This document shows, piece by piece, positions 1-9,374 of a stretch of 36,368 nt of DNA (the first letter of the stretch is position 1; every line of letters starts with the position of its first letter). The notes below the pieces were generated by a model. The model was given only the letters and a program-made list of their open reading frames with translations. It did no database searches and had not been told where the DNA came from. Made by a program: the position numbers and the translations under genes. Origin of the DNA: Gammaproteobacteria bacterium (GTDB lineage: Bacteria > Pseudomonadota > Gammaproteobacteria > Chromatiales > Chromatiaceae); assembly GCA_020445255.1 (NCBI GenBank), contig JAGRGY010000004.1:72194-108561 (forward strand). Reading direction: 5' to 3'.

Positions 1-567
<567 letters not shown>

Positions 568-576
568 TGTCGACGT

Positions 577-602
577 AAAAAGGCCGGGCAACCGGCCTTT
601 TT
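577..602 (+). terminator. Rho-independent terminator after rpoD
   Basis: An 11-bp perfect stem (AAAAAGGCCGG / CCGGCCTTTTT) with loop GCAA starts 9 bp after the rpoD stop and runs into T residues. The A-tract on the 5' side means it could also work on the other strand, but no minus-strand gene reads into it. Confidence 0.9.
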
Positions 603-604
603 GT

Positions 605-610
605 TATGAT
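605..610 (+). promoter_or_regulatory. Possible -10 element for the tRNA gene
   Basis: TATGAT (5 of 6 to TATAAT) is followed by a GC-rich discriminator (CTGCGCCCC), the pattern of stringently controlled stable-RNA promoters. No good -35 hexamer is visible at 16-18 bp, and the mature tRNA starts about 100 bp further on, so this is tentative. Confidence 0.35.
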
Positions 611-717
611 CTGCGCCCCGTCGACCCGCCCTAGTTCGAACCCTTGGCCAGTCGCAGGTAGCGAGGAGCGGCGGCTGGGCCGGTGAGAAGACCGGCAGCG
701 AGGTGCGGATATCGATC

Positions 718-793
<76 letters not shown>

Positions 794-855
794 ATTCGCC
801 GCATTCACCCGCGCAAGAAAATCGCCGGCTTGCCGCCTATACTCCCGCCAGTCTC

Positions 856-3800
856 ATGAATAGCCATTGCATGGACAATCGCCGGACCACGACCGGTCTC
901 CCGGATCTTGCCCGGGCGGCCCCGCGCAAACGAATTCCGCTCCTGTCGCTGCTCGGAGCGGCGCTCGCGGCGGCAGGGCAGTTGCTCGTCTTCGGCCCCA
1001 CCCTCGCCCTCGCCCAAGACGGCAAGCCACACGAATCCGCTTCAGCCGCAACCGGTCTCGGCGAAGACCGGCCCGCGGCCGTTTCCCCCAGGCACGAACT
1101 GCCGCATTTCGGCATTTCGACGGCCGGCATCAACCTGCGGTCCGGCCCTGGCAGCGACGCCCCTCCGATCGGTGTCGTGGCCAAGGGTACCCGTATGAGG
1201 TGGTTCGAAAGACAGGGCGACTGGCTTCGCGTCGATGCGCTGGGGCAGCGAGGCTGGGTGCATGGCAAATATGTACATAACGCCGAACCGACCTCGTCCC
1301 CGGCGGCATCGGTCGGGACACCACTCGAGCCCGAGGGTTCATCGCCGGCAAACACATCGCGTCTACCCGCAGGCGACGCAACCACCGACTTCGACGTGAC
1401 GATCGAGGCCGAACAACTCGAGCTGCTCCGCCGCCAGGTGATCGCCATCGACGTGCTGGCGAGCGAACCGTTGCCACTGCCGCGCTACCGGATAACCCAC
1501 ACGGTCAACTTCAGACGCAGCCCCGACCTTGCCGGGGATCTGATAGGGCAACTGATACCGGGTACCGAATTCCAGGCGTTGCAGCGAGTCGAGGCCTGGC
1601 TGTTGGCGGACATCGGCGGCAACCGCGGTTGGGTGCACTCGGATTTCGCCCGCATCGTGTCGCGGGCGTCGGTCGAGGCGCGGCGGCAGCGCCTCGCAAC
1701 CGAGATCTCGGCGCTCGCGAGCACCGTAACCACGCTTGGTCGTCCCGAGGAGCCGACACCCGCCTCTACCGATCCTCCGACCGCGCCGTATCAGGGACAA
1801 GCGAGTGATGCGCCCCCGGCAGATGCAGCCGGCACGTCCGCAGCGCCAACGGAGAGGCAGTCGACTGCCCACGATGCGCCGTCCTTTGCCGAGGACACCC
1901 TGGATGCAGAACACCGCCTGACCGTCGATGGGCTGAATGTCGAAATCGAACGCCTGCAGTCCGAACGCGATTACGCACGAGAACAGGCGCTGGGACTGAC
2001 AGCGGAGCTTCAGCGTGTGGATGCCGAGAAGCAACAGCTGCAAAACAGCATCGCGCTGCTCAACGAGGCAGAGAGCAAGCGCCGCGAGAAGCGCGCGAGC
2101 ACAGAGCTGCAGCTCGAGGCGCTTGAGGCCGATGTAGGCCAGGCGGTCCAGCAGCTGCAGCAGTTCGAACAGCAGTCGACCGAGCTGCGCCGTACCAACG
2201 CGGATCTGTCCAACAGACTCGAGTCCACCGAGGCACAGTTGCGCGCGCTGCAGCAGGAACAAGCCGATGCGGGCCACGGAGACTCTGCAAAAGATCGCCA
2301 GATCGCAGAGCTATCGGCGCAGATTCACGACTTCGCGACACGTTTGGCAGTCGCCGATGGTCGCAGTTCGGGATTACAGGACGAATTGCTCGCCGCTCTC
2401 GAACGCGAGCGCGACAAAGATCGCACCGTCGCCGAGCTGACCTATGACAACGGTCGCCTGTCGACCGAACAGCTCGCACTGCAGGAGCGGGTAGAACAGC
2501 TCGAATCGCATGCGCGCAGCAGGCAGGCCGACAACACGACACTGCGCACACAGCAAACAGACCTGCAGTCGGCGAACGAAAAAAGTGGCCGGGCGCTCGC
2601 GACACTCAACCAACACAACGCCGAACTGGAAACCCAGCTGCAGGCGCTGACAGCCGATCTCGCCCAACGGCAGCAGCGAGTCGACGAACTCGAGCGAGCT
2701 GGCGAAATGGCCAAATCGCAAGCCGCGCAACGCGCCGCGACGATAGCCGACCTCGAGGCGCGTATCGAGAATCTGACGCGCGTCGGCAACGACAAGCAAC
2801 GCGAGCTGCAGAGTACAAGCGAGCAACTTGCGTCCACAGTCTCTGAGCTGAACACGCTGCAAACACGCCACGCGGTCCAGTCCGAAGGCAATCGCAAGCT
2901 GGAAGATGACCTCGCCGCCGCGCACCAGCGCCTGCGCGACCTCGATGCCGATCTCGCAATGCTTGACCAGCAACATGACCATGCGTCGGCACAACTCGAC
3001 GGGCGCGATACCGAGATCGAGCGCCTGAGCTCCTCGATCGCCGCGACAGAATCCGAGCGCGACAAGATGCGCAAGGCATTCGAAGCAGCCGAGGCGCGCT
3101 CGCTCGACCTGCAGGAACGGCTGGCCACAGCGCAATTCGAAACGAACCGCAAGCTGGAAAATGACCTCGATGCGGCACATGGACGCCTGCGCGATCTCGA
3201 CGCCAACCTCGCGTTGCTTTCCCGGCAGGGCGATCTCGCATCGGCGCAACTCGAAATGCGCGACACCGAGATCGAGCACTTGACCTCCTCGGTCGCAGCG
3301 GCCGAGTCCGAGCGCGCAACGATGCGCAAGGCGTACGAGGATGCCGAAGCGCAGTCGCTCGACCTGCAGAAGCGGCTGGCCGCAGCACAGTCTGAACTGA
3401 CACAGGTGAGCGCCAGTTTGGAGGAAGCCAAGGCAACCAACATCCGGCTCGCCGATCTGGCCGAGCAGGCGGAACGGCGCAACGAAGAAAATGATGCAAT
3501 GCGCGAAGCATTTGCCGATCTCAAGGCGCGACACGAAACAGCGCTTGCAGAAGTGACTCGCGGGCATGCCCTGCTGGCGCAGCAAGAGAAGCAGGTCGAC
3601 ACGTTGCAGCGGCAACTCGACTCGGTCTCAGGTCAGCTCGACGACGTGCGCAGGACAGGCGCGGCTCGCGCAGATCTCCTCGCAGACGCGCAACTCGCAC
3701 TCGGCAGCCTGTGGACCACACGCGCCGCGACGCTCGGACGCACCGCGCAGTTGATGGATGCGCTGGCCACGGCCGACGGCCGCGCCGAAGCGTCGACGAC

Positions 3801-4995
3801 GCGGCATGAAGAGATCGCTGAAGAACTGGCGACCAGCACGCAGAAGATCGAAGAGCTGCAACGGACGTTGGCCGCGCGCACCGAGGCAAGCGATGCCATG
3901 CAGCGCGAAATCGCCGGCCTGCGGCGCCAATTCGCCGACACCGAGGGGCTGCTGTCCGATATCCGCAGGAACGCGGATGCCCTGGCATCCCGCAACGATC
4001 AGCTGCGCCAGACACTCACGCAGAATGAATCCGCTGCCCAGGTGGAACTCGATGAATTGCGCAGCCAACTGGCGTCGTCGCAGCAGGCGTTGAGCCAGCA
4101 ACAAACGGCAATGGTATCGGAGACGAAAAAGTTGGCGGCAAGCGAGCAGGCGCTGCAGGCGGAGCGAGCGCGCGCGGCGGCGCTCGACCGGCAACGACGC
4201 ACCTTCGAGGAAAGGCTGCAGGCAAGCGACATCGAGCTCTCCGCCTATCGCTCGATCGAAAAACACCTCGCGTTCACGCTCACGCAGATCTCCGATCTGC
4301 AACGTGTAGCCGACGAGCGGCAAAGGCAAAGTGAAGCGTTGGTCGCAGATCTCGACAAACTGCAGGCGATCGACGAACAGCGACAGCAGCAGATTCAGGC
4401 CCTGCGCGACGAGAACCGCGCCAAGTCCCGGGCACTATCAGCGGCTCAGTCACGCCTCCGTGACCGGAAGACGAATCTCCCGCAACCGACAGAAGCCGAG
4501 ACGATAGCGAGCCGTGATCCAGCGGACAGCGACATGCGTCAAATCCTGACTGCACCGGCCACGGCCGCGGGGCGCGCTGCGGCGCCGAAATCGGCAGTCA
4601 ACGGCTCTGCCACCCGGATCCAGGGGGAAAACACCGCCGGACAGCGGGACTCGGGCGCGATCAAGCAGGTCGAACGTTTCGTGCAGTCATGGGCCCGGGA
4701 CTGGTCGAACCAGGACGTCGACGGCTATCTCGCGCACTACTCGGACGCATTTCGCCCGGACGACGGCATAAGCCGGCTCGACTGGGCGTTGAATCGACGC
4801 TCGCGCATCTCGGCACCTTCCAGGATCCGGGTCGCGATAGAGGACATCCGGGTGAAACTCGTCGGCGCATCGGTCGCCGAGGCAGCGTTCGAGCAACATT
4901 ACGAGGCCGATCACTATCAGGACCAGGTTAACAAGTCCCTGGCGCTGCGCCGAGAGCACGGCGACTGGAAGATCGTGCGCGAATCCACCAACTGA
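856..4995 (+). CDS. Exported protein: two SH3 domains, long coiled coil, C-terminal NTF2-like domain
   Basis: The protein has 1379 residues from ATG 856. An ATG at 871 is also possible and fits better if a TATACT box at 838-843 is a -10; neither has a clear Shine-Dalgarno. The N-terminus is basic (PRKR) and then hydrophobic, with an ALA-QD signal-peptidase site, so export is likely. Bacterial SH3 domains sit at about residues 87-141 (INLRSGPG, RGWVHGKYV) and 211-268 (NFRRSPD, RGWVHSDF). A charged Ala/Gln/Glu-rich heptad coiled coil runs from about 350 to 1200 and contains a tandem 85-residue duplication. Residues 1268-1379 resemble the NTF2/SnoaL-like domain found on some L,D-transpeptidases (SWARDWSNQDVDGYLAHYS, GDWKIVRES). 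SH3 domains of this class often bind peptidoglycan, so a periplasmic cell-wall scaffold is a reasonable inference. No catalytic domain was seen. Confidence 0.85.
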   Translation: MNSHCMDNRRTTTGLPDLARAAPRKRIPLLSLLGAALAAAGQLLVFGPTLALAQDGKPHESASAATGLGEDRPAAVSPRHELPHFGISTAGINLRSGPGSDAPPIGVVAKGTRMRWFERQGDWLRVDALGQRGWVHGKYVHNAEPTSSPAASVGTPLEPEGSSPANTSRLPAGDATTDFDVTIEAEQLELLRRQVIAIDVLASEPLPLPRYRITHTVNFRRSPDLAGDLIGQLIPGTEFQALQRVEAWLLADIGGNRGWVHSDFARIVSRASVEARRQRLATEISALASTVTTLGRPEEPTPASTDPPTAPYQGQASDAPPADAAGTSAAPTERQSTAHDAPSFAEDTLDAEHRLTVDGLNVEIERLQSERDYAREQALGLTAELQRVDAEKQQLQNSIALLNEAESKRREKRASTELQLEALEADVGQAVQQLQQFEQQSTELRRTNADLSNRLESTEAQLRALQQEQADAGHGDSAKDRQIAELSAQIHDFATRLAVADGRSSGLQDELLAALERERDKDRTVAELTYDNGRLSTEQLALQERVEQLESHARSRQADNTTLRTQQTDLQSANEKSGRALATLNQHNAELETQLQALTADLAQRQQRVDELERAGEMAKSQAAQRAATIADLEARIENLTRVGNDKQRELQSTSEQLASTVSELNTLQTRHAVQSEGNRKLEDDLAAAHQRLRDLDADLAMLDQQHDHASAQLDGRDTEIERLSSSIAATESERDKMRKAFEAAEARSLDLQERLATAQFETNRKLENDLDAAHGRLRDLDANLALLSRQGDLASAQLEMRDTEIEHLTSSVAAAESERATMRKAYEDAEAQSLDLQKRLAAAQSELTQVSASLEEAKATNIRLADLAEQAERRNEENDAMREAFADLKARHETALAEVTRGHALLAQQEKQVDTLQRQLDSVSGQLDDVRRTGAARADLLADAQLALGSLWTTRAATLGRTAQLMDALATADGRAEASTTRHEEIAEELATSTQKIEELQRTLAARTEASDAMQREIAGLRRQFADTEGLLSDIRRNADALASRNDQLRQTLTQNESAAQVELDELRSQLASSQQALSQQQTAMVSETKKLAASEQALQAERARAAALDRQRRTFEERLQASDIELSAYRSIEKHLAFTLTQISDLQRVADERQRQSEALVADLDKLQAIDEQRQQQIQALRDENRAKSRALSAAQSRLRDRKTNLPQPTEAETIASRDPADSDMRQILTAPATAAGRAAAPKSAVNGSATRIQGENTAGQRDSGAIKQVERFVQSWARDWSNQDVDGYLAHYSDAFRPDDGISRLDWALNRRSRISAPSRIRVAIEDIRVKLVGASVAEAAFEQHYEADHYQDQVNKSLALRREHGDWKIVRESTN
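2890..3399 (+). repeat. Tandem duplication of an 85-residue coiled-coil unit
   Basis: Two adjacent 255-bp units start at 2890 and 3145. Both encode NRKLE(D/N)DL.AAH.RLRDLDA.LA, then DTEIE.L.SS.AA.ESER..MRKA.E.AEA.SLDLQ.RLA.AQ. The units are diverged but colinear with no indel, so they are an in-frame internal duplication. Confidence 0.85.
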
Positions 4996-5051
4996 CGCCG
5001 CGCTCTGCACACGGGGACACTGCCCGGCCGGACACGATGCGGCGGCGTTTT
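4996..5051 (+). terminator. Possible weak terminator after the SH3/coiled-coil gene
   Basis: CGCCGC directly after the stop codon can pair with GCGGCG at 5039-5044, close to a TTTT run at 5048-5051, with a small CGGG/CCCG stem inside. The long loop makes this weak. Confidence 0.25.
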
Positions 5052-5155
5052 ACACGATATCGCGCGCGAGTCAGGCGTCGCTGGCGACCGACAGCACCGG
5101 CAACGGGCGTTCGCCCCGCCCTACCGACCGATGTCCGGCGAGCACGCGTGCCGGC

Positions 5156-7021
5156 TCAACCATCCGACGCGTTGGGCGCACGTTCGGTCTGCCGGTCTCG
5201 GTCGTGCACGGCAGCGCGCAACGCATCGAAGTGACCGGCATACCAGAACGGGTCGCCCTGCACCGATGCGCGGCCGCGTTCAGCCACCGCATGCGCCTGC
5301 CGCCGCAATTCCGGGTTGGCGCTGTCCATGGCCAGGCGCAGCAGTATCGCTGACGCTGCCGGCTCCGCACCTTCCATCATTGCCGGCTGCTCCGCCATTC
5401 CCGGGATCAGCGGTGCGTCGTCGAGGCGCCAACCCACGCTGCCAAGATAGCGCTGCCAGGCGAGGTTCAGCAGCGCGGCAACAAAGGTGCGATCTCCCGG
5501 ATCGCCACTCAGGTCAGCATACTGCGCCATGCCGTAGGCGACATAGGCATAGTCCTCGAGGGATGCCCTGCCAACTGACGCGTTATTGCTGACCGACCGC
5601 CGCAACGAGGTGCCGTCCCACGCGCTTCCGCGCAGGTAGTCACGCAGTTCGCGCGCGACCCCGGCATAGGTGGAATCAGGCCAGCGCCCTGCGGCCCGCG
5701 ACAACGCCGCCAACATCAGGCCGTTCCAGCCGCTCAATACCTTGTCGTCGACCGGCAGGGTGCGCCCGGCACGTTCTGCCAGCAGCCGTCTGCGTACGGA
5801 TTCGATGCGCCCGGCCAATGCCGTCGAATCTTCGCCGAGCGCCGCCGCGATTGCCGCCAGGGACTCACCGCGACGCGGCAGATAACCGCCGTCCGGTGTC
5901 GATGCATCCTGCATGCGCCAATAGCGACGCGCGAGCGCCGTATCGCGCTCGCCAAGCACGCGGTGCAGCGTATCGATGTCCCACAGATAGACACCGCCCT
6001 CGACGCCGTCGCCGTCCACCGCCGAGAAGCTGGCGACGAACCCGCCGTTGCGCGCCCGCATCTCACGCACGGCGAAATCCAGCGTGTCGCGTGCGACGTC
6101 GGCATAGTCGCCACGCCCGAACACCTCGGCGGCACGCAGGTAGATCTCGGCCAGCTGGGCCTGGGTGTACAGCATCTTTTCGAAATGCGGCACCTGCCAT
6201 GATGGGTCGACCGTGTAGCGAAAGAATCCGCCGCCCAGGTGATCGCGCAGGCCCTCGGCCGCCATCTTGTCCAGCGTCAGCCTGAGAAACTCGCCCAGCT
6301 GCGGATCAGGCGCGCGTGCCTGCAGATCGAGCAGTGACATCAACTGCGGCGTCATCGGGAACTTGTTCTGGTCACCGAATCCACCGGCCAGCGGATCGGC
6401 GACCGACAGGGCCTGCTGTCGCAGCGCCGTGTCCAGTCCCTGCGGGTCAATCGTTGACACGTCGGCGTCAGCGCGTGCCAGCTGCAGCTGCAGCTGGGTC
6501 CGGCGCGCGAGTTGGCGCAGGCGGGCTTGTTCGTCGCGCCAGCTCCGGTCGAGCCGTGTCAGGAGTTGTCTGAACTGATCCGGCGGCAGGTAGGTCGCAC
6601 CGATCAACGGATAGCCCTCGGGCGTCAGGAACACATTCAGCGGCCATCCGGCCTGTCCATGGGTGCGTTCGAGGAAATCGATCAGGTACGCATCCAGCGC
6701 ACTGTGTAGCTCGCGATCGAGCTTGACGGGTATGAAGCGATCGTTGAGCAGTTCGGCGATCTTTTGATCGCGATAGCTTTCGCGTTGCATGACGTGGCAC
6801 CAGTGACACGCGAAGTAGCCGCTGGAGACGAACAGCAGCTTGTTTTCGGCGCGTGCCAGCGCGACGGTCTCCGCGTTCCAGTCCTGCCACGCGACCGGGT
6901 CGTCGCCATGCATGGCAAGATAGGGCGAGGCGTGGCCGCGCAACTGGTTGTCGAGTGCATAGGCGTCAGCGACCGGGCCGAACAGCAGAAGTGAGGCCAA
7001 CACACCCGGCAACAGGCGCAT
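5156..7021 (-). CDS. Exported thioredoxin-fold DUF255 (YyaL/SSP411-type) protein
   Basis: The protein has 621 residues and a signal peptide (hydrophobic residues 3-16, probable AYA cleavage after 22). The N-terminal DUF255 thioredoxin-like domain has the family signatures ASPYLAMHGDDPVAW (31-45), CHWCHVM with Cys72 and Cys75, and GWPLNVFLTPEGYPLIGATYLP. The C-terminal part has the six-hairpin barrel signatures GGGFFRYTVDPSWQVPHFEKMLY, DGDGVEGGVYLW and DDKVLSGWNGLM. Family members are usually about 670-750 residues and mostly lack a signal peptide, so this is a somewhat short, exported version. The segment normally DREERPD reads DRELHSAL here. It starts 2 bp after the tatC stop and is probably translated from the same mRNA. 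The substrate of the family is unknown; a disulfide or redox role in the envelope is inferred from the CxxC. Confidence 0.9.
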   Translation of the reverse strand: MRLLPGVLASLLLFGPVADAYALDNQLRGHASPYLAMHGDDPVAWQDWNAETVALARAENKLLFVSSGYFACHWCHVMQRESYRDQKIAELLNDRFIPVKLDRELHSALDAYLIDFLERTHGQAGWPLNVFLTPEGYPLIGATYLPPDQFRQLLTRLDRSWRDEQARLRQLARRTQLQLQLARADADVSTIDPQGLDTALRQQALSVADPLAGGFGDQNKFPMTPQLMSLLDLQARAPDPQLGEFLRLTLDKMAAEGLRDHLGGGFFRYTVDPSWQVPHFEKMLYTQAQLAEIYLRAAEVFGRGDYADVARDTLDFAVREMRARNGGFVASFSAVDGDGVEGGVYLWDIDTLHRVLGERDTALARRYWRMQDASTPDGGYLPRRGESLAAIAAALGEDSTALAGRIESVRRRLLAERAGRTLPVDDKVLSGWNGLMLAALSRAAGRWPDSTYAGVARELRDYLRGSAWDGTSLRRSVSNNASVGRASLEDYAYVAYGMAQYADLSGDPGDRTFVAALLNLAWQRYLGSVGWRLDDAPLIPGMAEQPAMMEGAEPAASAILLRLAMDSANPELRRQAHAVAERGRASVQGDPFWYAGHFDALRAAVHDRDRQTERAPNASDG

Positions 7022-7023
7022 GT

Positions 7024-8256
7024 TCAGTCGTCCAGCTGCGCCAGGATATTGCGCGCGACGCGTACCTGGTCCACGTTGCCCTCTGCCAGCACCTCGTACA
7101 ACAGCGTGCGGGCCTCGGCATCGGCACCGCGCTCGCGCAATGCCGCGATGCGTTCGAGCTTGGATTCGACCAGCGCCTCGGTCGCGCTGCGCGCCGGGAA
7201 CGACTCTTCCTCGTCGAGCATGTCGGCGGATTCGTCGGCGCCGGACACCCCACCGGCATGGTCGCGGTCGCCAGCCGATTGATCGACAGGCCCTTCGGTG
7301 GCGTCAGTTGCGCCGGCTTGCCGTTCCTTTTCAGCATGCGCCGCGTCGAGCGCCTCAAACTCGGCCTCGATCCGGTCGAACTCGTCGTTGATCTCGCGAT
7401 CACGCGGCGGCGAAGACCCGCCTTCCGATCCGTCTGACGCCGCGTTCACCGCAGCGGCGGCTGCCGTCGCACCCGATGCGGCAGCCGCGGCCGCTGCGGG
7501 TGTAGCCTGCTCGGGTCGCGCCTGTTCGCGCTGACTGACCAGCAGCCGCGAGACCAGCAGGCCCAGTTCGAACAATACCCACATCGGCAGTGCCAGCATC
7601 GTCTGCGACAGGATGTCCGGTGGCGTCAGCAGCATGCCGATCACGAACGCACCGACGATCACATACGGTCTTTTCTCAGCCAGACGTTCCGGCGTGACGG
7701 CCTTCGCCAACACCAGCAGGATCGTCGCGATGGGGACCTCGAACGCCATGCCGAACGCGAAGAACAGGCGGATCGTGATATCGAGAAAATCGGCGATATC
7801 CGGCATCACCTCGACGTCTTCCGGCGTCACGCCGACCAGGAACGGGAACAGCAACGGCAATACGACGAAGTACGCGAACGCGGCGCCGAGGTAGAACAGC
7901 ACAACACTGGACACCAGCAGTGGAAACGCCAGTCGCTTCTCATGCTGATACAGACCGGGTGCGATGAAGCTCCACAGCTGGTACAGCAGATACGGCATCG
8001 CCACGAACACTGCCGCGACGAACGCGAGTTTCAACGGCGTGAGGAACGGCGACAGCACCTTGGTCGCGATCATCGAATTGCCCTCCGGGAGGGCGTTGAT
8101 GACCGGTTGCGCGAGCACGTGGAAGATGTCGTTGCCGAACGGGAACAGCGCGATCAGCAGCACCAGCACAGCAACCGTCATCCTGATCAGGCGGTCACGC
8201 AACTCGATCAGGTGGCTGATGAACGGCTGTTCGGTCAGCGGCGATTCGTCGCTCAT
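7024..8256 (-). CDS. tatC: Sec-independent protein translocase TatC with a long C-terminal extension
   Basis: Residues 1-245 are a normal TatC: six membrane segments, N-terminal FISHLIELRDRL, LYQLWSFIAPGLYQHEKR with the conserved Glu106, and GMAFEVPIATILL. TatC binds the twin-arginine signal peptide and recruits TatA. Typical TatC ends near residue 250, but this one has 410. The extra 165 residues are an Ala-rich linker (252-275), an acidic charged stretch with coiled-coil character (287-312), and a helical end (361-408; LVESKLERIAALRERG, then ARTLLYEVLAEGN) that resembles the C-terminal TPR-like motif of FimV. The tail would be cytoplasmic. The start codon overlaps the tatB stop by 4 bp (ATGA), showing translational coupling. 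Confidence 0.95.
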   Translation of the reverse strand: MSDESPLTEQPFISHLIELRDRLIRMTVAVLVLLIALFPFGNDIFHVLAQPVINALPEGNSMIATKVLSPFLTPLKLAFVAAVFVAMPYLLYQLWSFIAPGLYQHEKRLAFPLLVSSVVLFYLGAAFAYFVVLPLLFPFLVGVTPEDVEVMPDIADFLDITIRLFFAFGMAFEVPIATILLVLAKAVTPERLAEKRPYVIVGAFVIGMLLTPPDILSQTMLALPMWVLFELGLLVSRLLVSQREQARPEQATPAAAAAAASGATAAAAAVNAASDGSEGGSSPPRDREINDEFDRIEAEFEALDAAHAEKERQAGATDATEGPVDQSAGDRDHAGGVSGADESADMLDEEESFPARSATEALVESKLERIAALRERGADAEARTLLYEVLAEGNVDQVRVARNILAQLDD

Positions 8257-8579
8257 GACTTGTCGTTCTGTGGCGGGGCCGGCTTGGTCGCCGCGTTGAC
8301 GGCCGATTCGGTCTCGGACTTGATGTCGGCGAAGTTCTTTTTCGTGTCCTCGACGATCTCGTGCAGCGGGTTGCTCTGCTTCTGCTTGGCGAGGATCTGG
8401 CGCAGTTCGTCAGCCTTGATCTCGCGGTCGATGTCCTCCTTCACCGACGAGATGAACCGTCGACCGCGGCCGACCCACATCCCGACTGTGCGCGCCAGCT
8501 TGGGCAGGCGCTCCGGCCCGACCACGACCAGCGCGACCACGGCCACCACGAGCAACTCGAGGAACCCGACGTCGAACAT
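8253..8579 (-). CDS. tatB: Sec-independent protein translocase TatB
   Basis: The 108-residue protein has one N-terminal membrane helix (MFDVGFLELLVVAVVALVVVG) with the conserved polar Glu8 of TatB, the GPERLP hinge, and a long amphipathic helix up to about residue 90, followed by a short polar end. TatB forms the substrate-receptor complex with TatC. It lies 25 bp after tatA and overlaps tatC by 4 bp. The position between tatA and tatC and the FLELL motif separate it from TatA. Confidence 0.96.
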   Translation of the reverse strand: MFDVGFLELLVVAVVALVVVGPERLPKLARTVGMWVGRGRRFISSVKEDIDREIKADELRQILAKQKQSNPLHEIVEDTKKNFADIKSETESAVNAATKPAPPQNDKS

Positions 8580-8604
8580 CTGGGGAACCTGCGCGCGGCG
8601 CGCG

Positions 8605-8841
8605 TTACTGCTTGTCCTTCTCGCGCGTCGCCTCGCCTTCTATGACGTTGTCATCGGCCTTCTCCAGGCGCTCGGCGGACGCCGGATCCTTCTTTTCCTC
8701 GTCTCCCATCGCCTTCTTGAAGCCCTTGACCGCGCTGCCGAGATCGCCGCCCAGATTGCGTAGCCGCTTGGTGCCGAAAAGCAACAGGACGATCACGAGA
8801 ATGATCAAGAGCTGCCAGATGCTGATTCCACCAATTCCCAT
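8605..8841 (-). CDS. tatA: Sec-independent protein translocase TatA
   Basis: From ATG 8841 the protein has 78 residues. A frame open further upstream is rejected because GGAGAG sits just before this ATG and because [20 protein letters not shown] is the canonical TatA start. The membrane helix is followed by the FGTKRL hinge and the amphipathic helix [15 protein letters not shown], then an acidic tail. TatA oligomerises to form the passage for folded twin-arginine substrates. It is the first tat gene, 212 bp downstream of hisE on the same strand. Confidence 0.96.
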   Translation of the reverse strand: MGIGGISIWQLLIILVIVLLLFGTKRLRNLGGDLGSAVKGFKKAMGDEEKKDPASAERLEKADDNVIEGEATREKDKQ

Positions 8842-8901
8842 AGTTCTCTCCGGTATTTGCCCGCTCTTGTCGACGCGGCGGGACCAATGTGGCAAACCGC
8901 G

Positions 8902-8907
8902 ATGATA
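8902..8907 (-). promoter_or_regulatory. Possible -10 element for tatABC
   Basis: On the minus strand TATCAT (5 of 6 to consensus) lies 61 bp upstream of the tatA ATG in the hisE-tatA gap. No good -35 hexamer is evident. If real, tat can be expressed independently of his. The gap also holds a CGGCCG-AAC-CGGCCG hairpin just after hisE but no U-tract. Confidence 0.4.
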
Positions 8908-9053
8908 CCGCAGCCCGGCGCGACGTGTTGGCGTTTACGGGACGCGGAAGCGGCGTGGATGTCTCCCGCTGCGGCAGGGGGTCGTTCCGTGGCAACCCCG
9001 CGGCGACCGGGGCCCGGCGGCGGGTACTGTGCCAAGACGGCCGGTTCGGCCGA

Positions 9054-9374
9054 CTAGTTCCCGCGACGCGCCTTTTCCTCGAGGCCGGAAAGCCCGAAGC
9101 GGCGATCGAGCTCGGCGACCACGTCGTCGGGGTGAAGGCCCTCGCGCGCCAACAGCACCATGCAGTGAAACCAGAGATCGGCAATCTCGTAGACGATCTG
9201 GTCGCGGTCCCCGTCCTTGGCAGCCATGACGGTCTCGGTCGCTTCCTCGCCGATCTTCTTCAGAATCGCGTCGAGCCCCTTCGCGTACAGCGTGGCGACG
9301 TACGAGGATTCGGGGTCGGCCTGCTTACGTGCCTCGAGCACGGCAGCCAGTCGACTCAGGGTCTCGTCGCTCAC
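9054..9374 (-). CDS. hisE: Phosphoribosyl-ATP pyrophosphatase HisE
   Basis: The 106-residue protein starts at GTG 9374, overlapping the hisF stop by 4 bp (GTGA). It has the all-alpha NTP-pyrophosphohydrolase features: the [11 protein letters not shown] helix with metal-binding glutamates, and D...[15 protein letters not shown]. It hydrolyses phosphoribosyl-ATP to phosphoribosyl-AMP, the second step of histidine synthesis. It is a stand-alone HisE, not fused to HisI. hisI is often found between hisF and hisE in relatives but is absent here because the two genes overlap. The assignment is firm. Confidence 0.95.
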   Translation of the reverse strand: MSDETLSRLAAVLEARKQADPESSYVATLYAKGLDAILKKIGEEATETVMAAKDGDRDQIVYEIADLWFHCMVLLAREGLHPDDVVAELDRRFGLSGLEEKARRGN

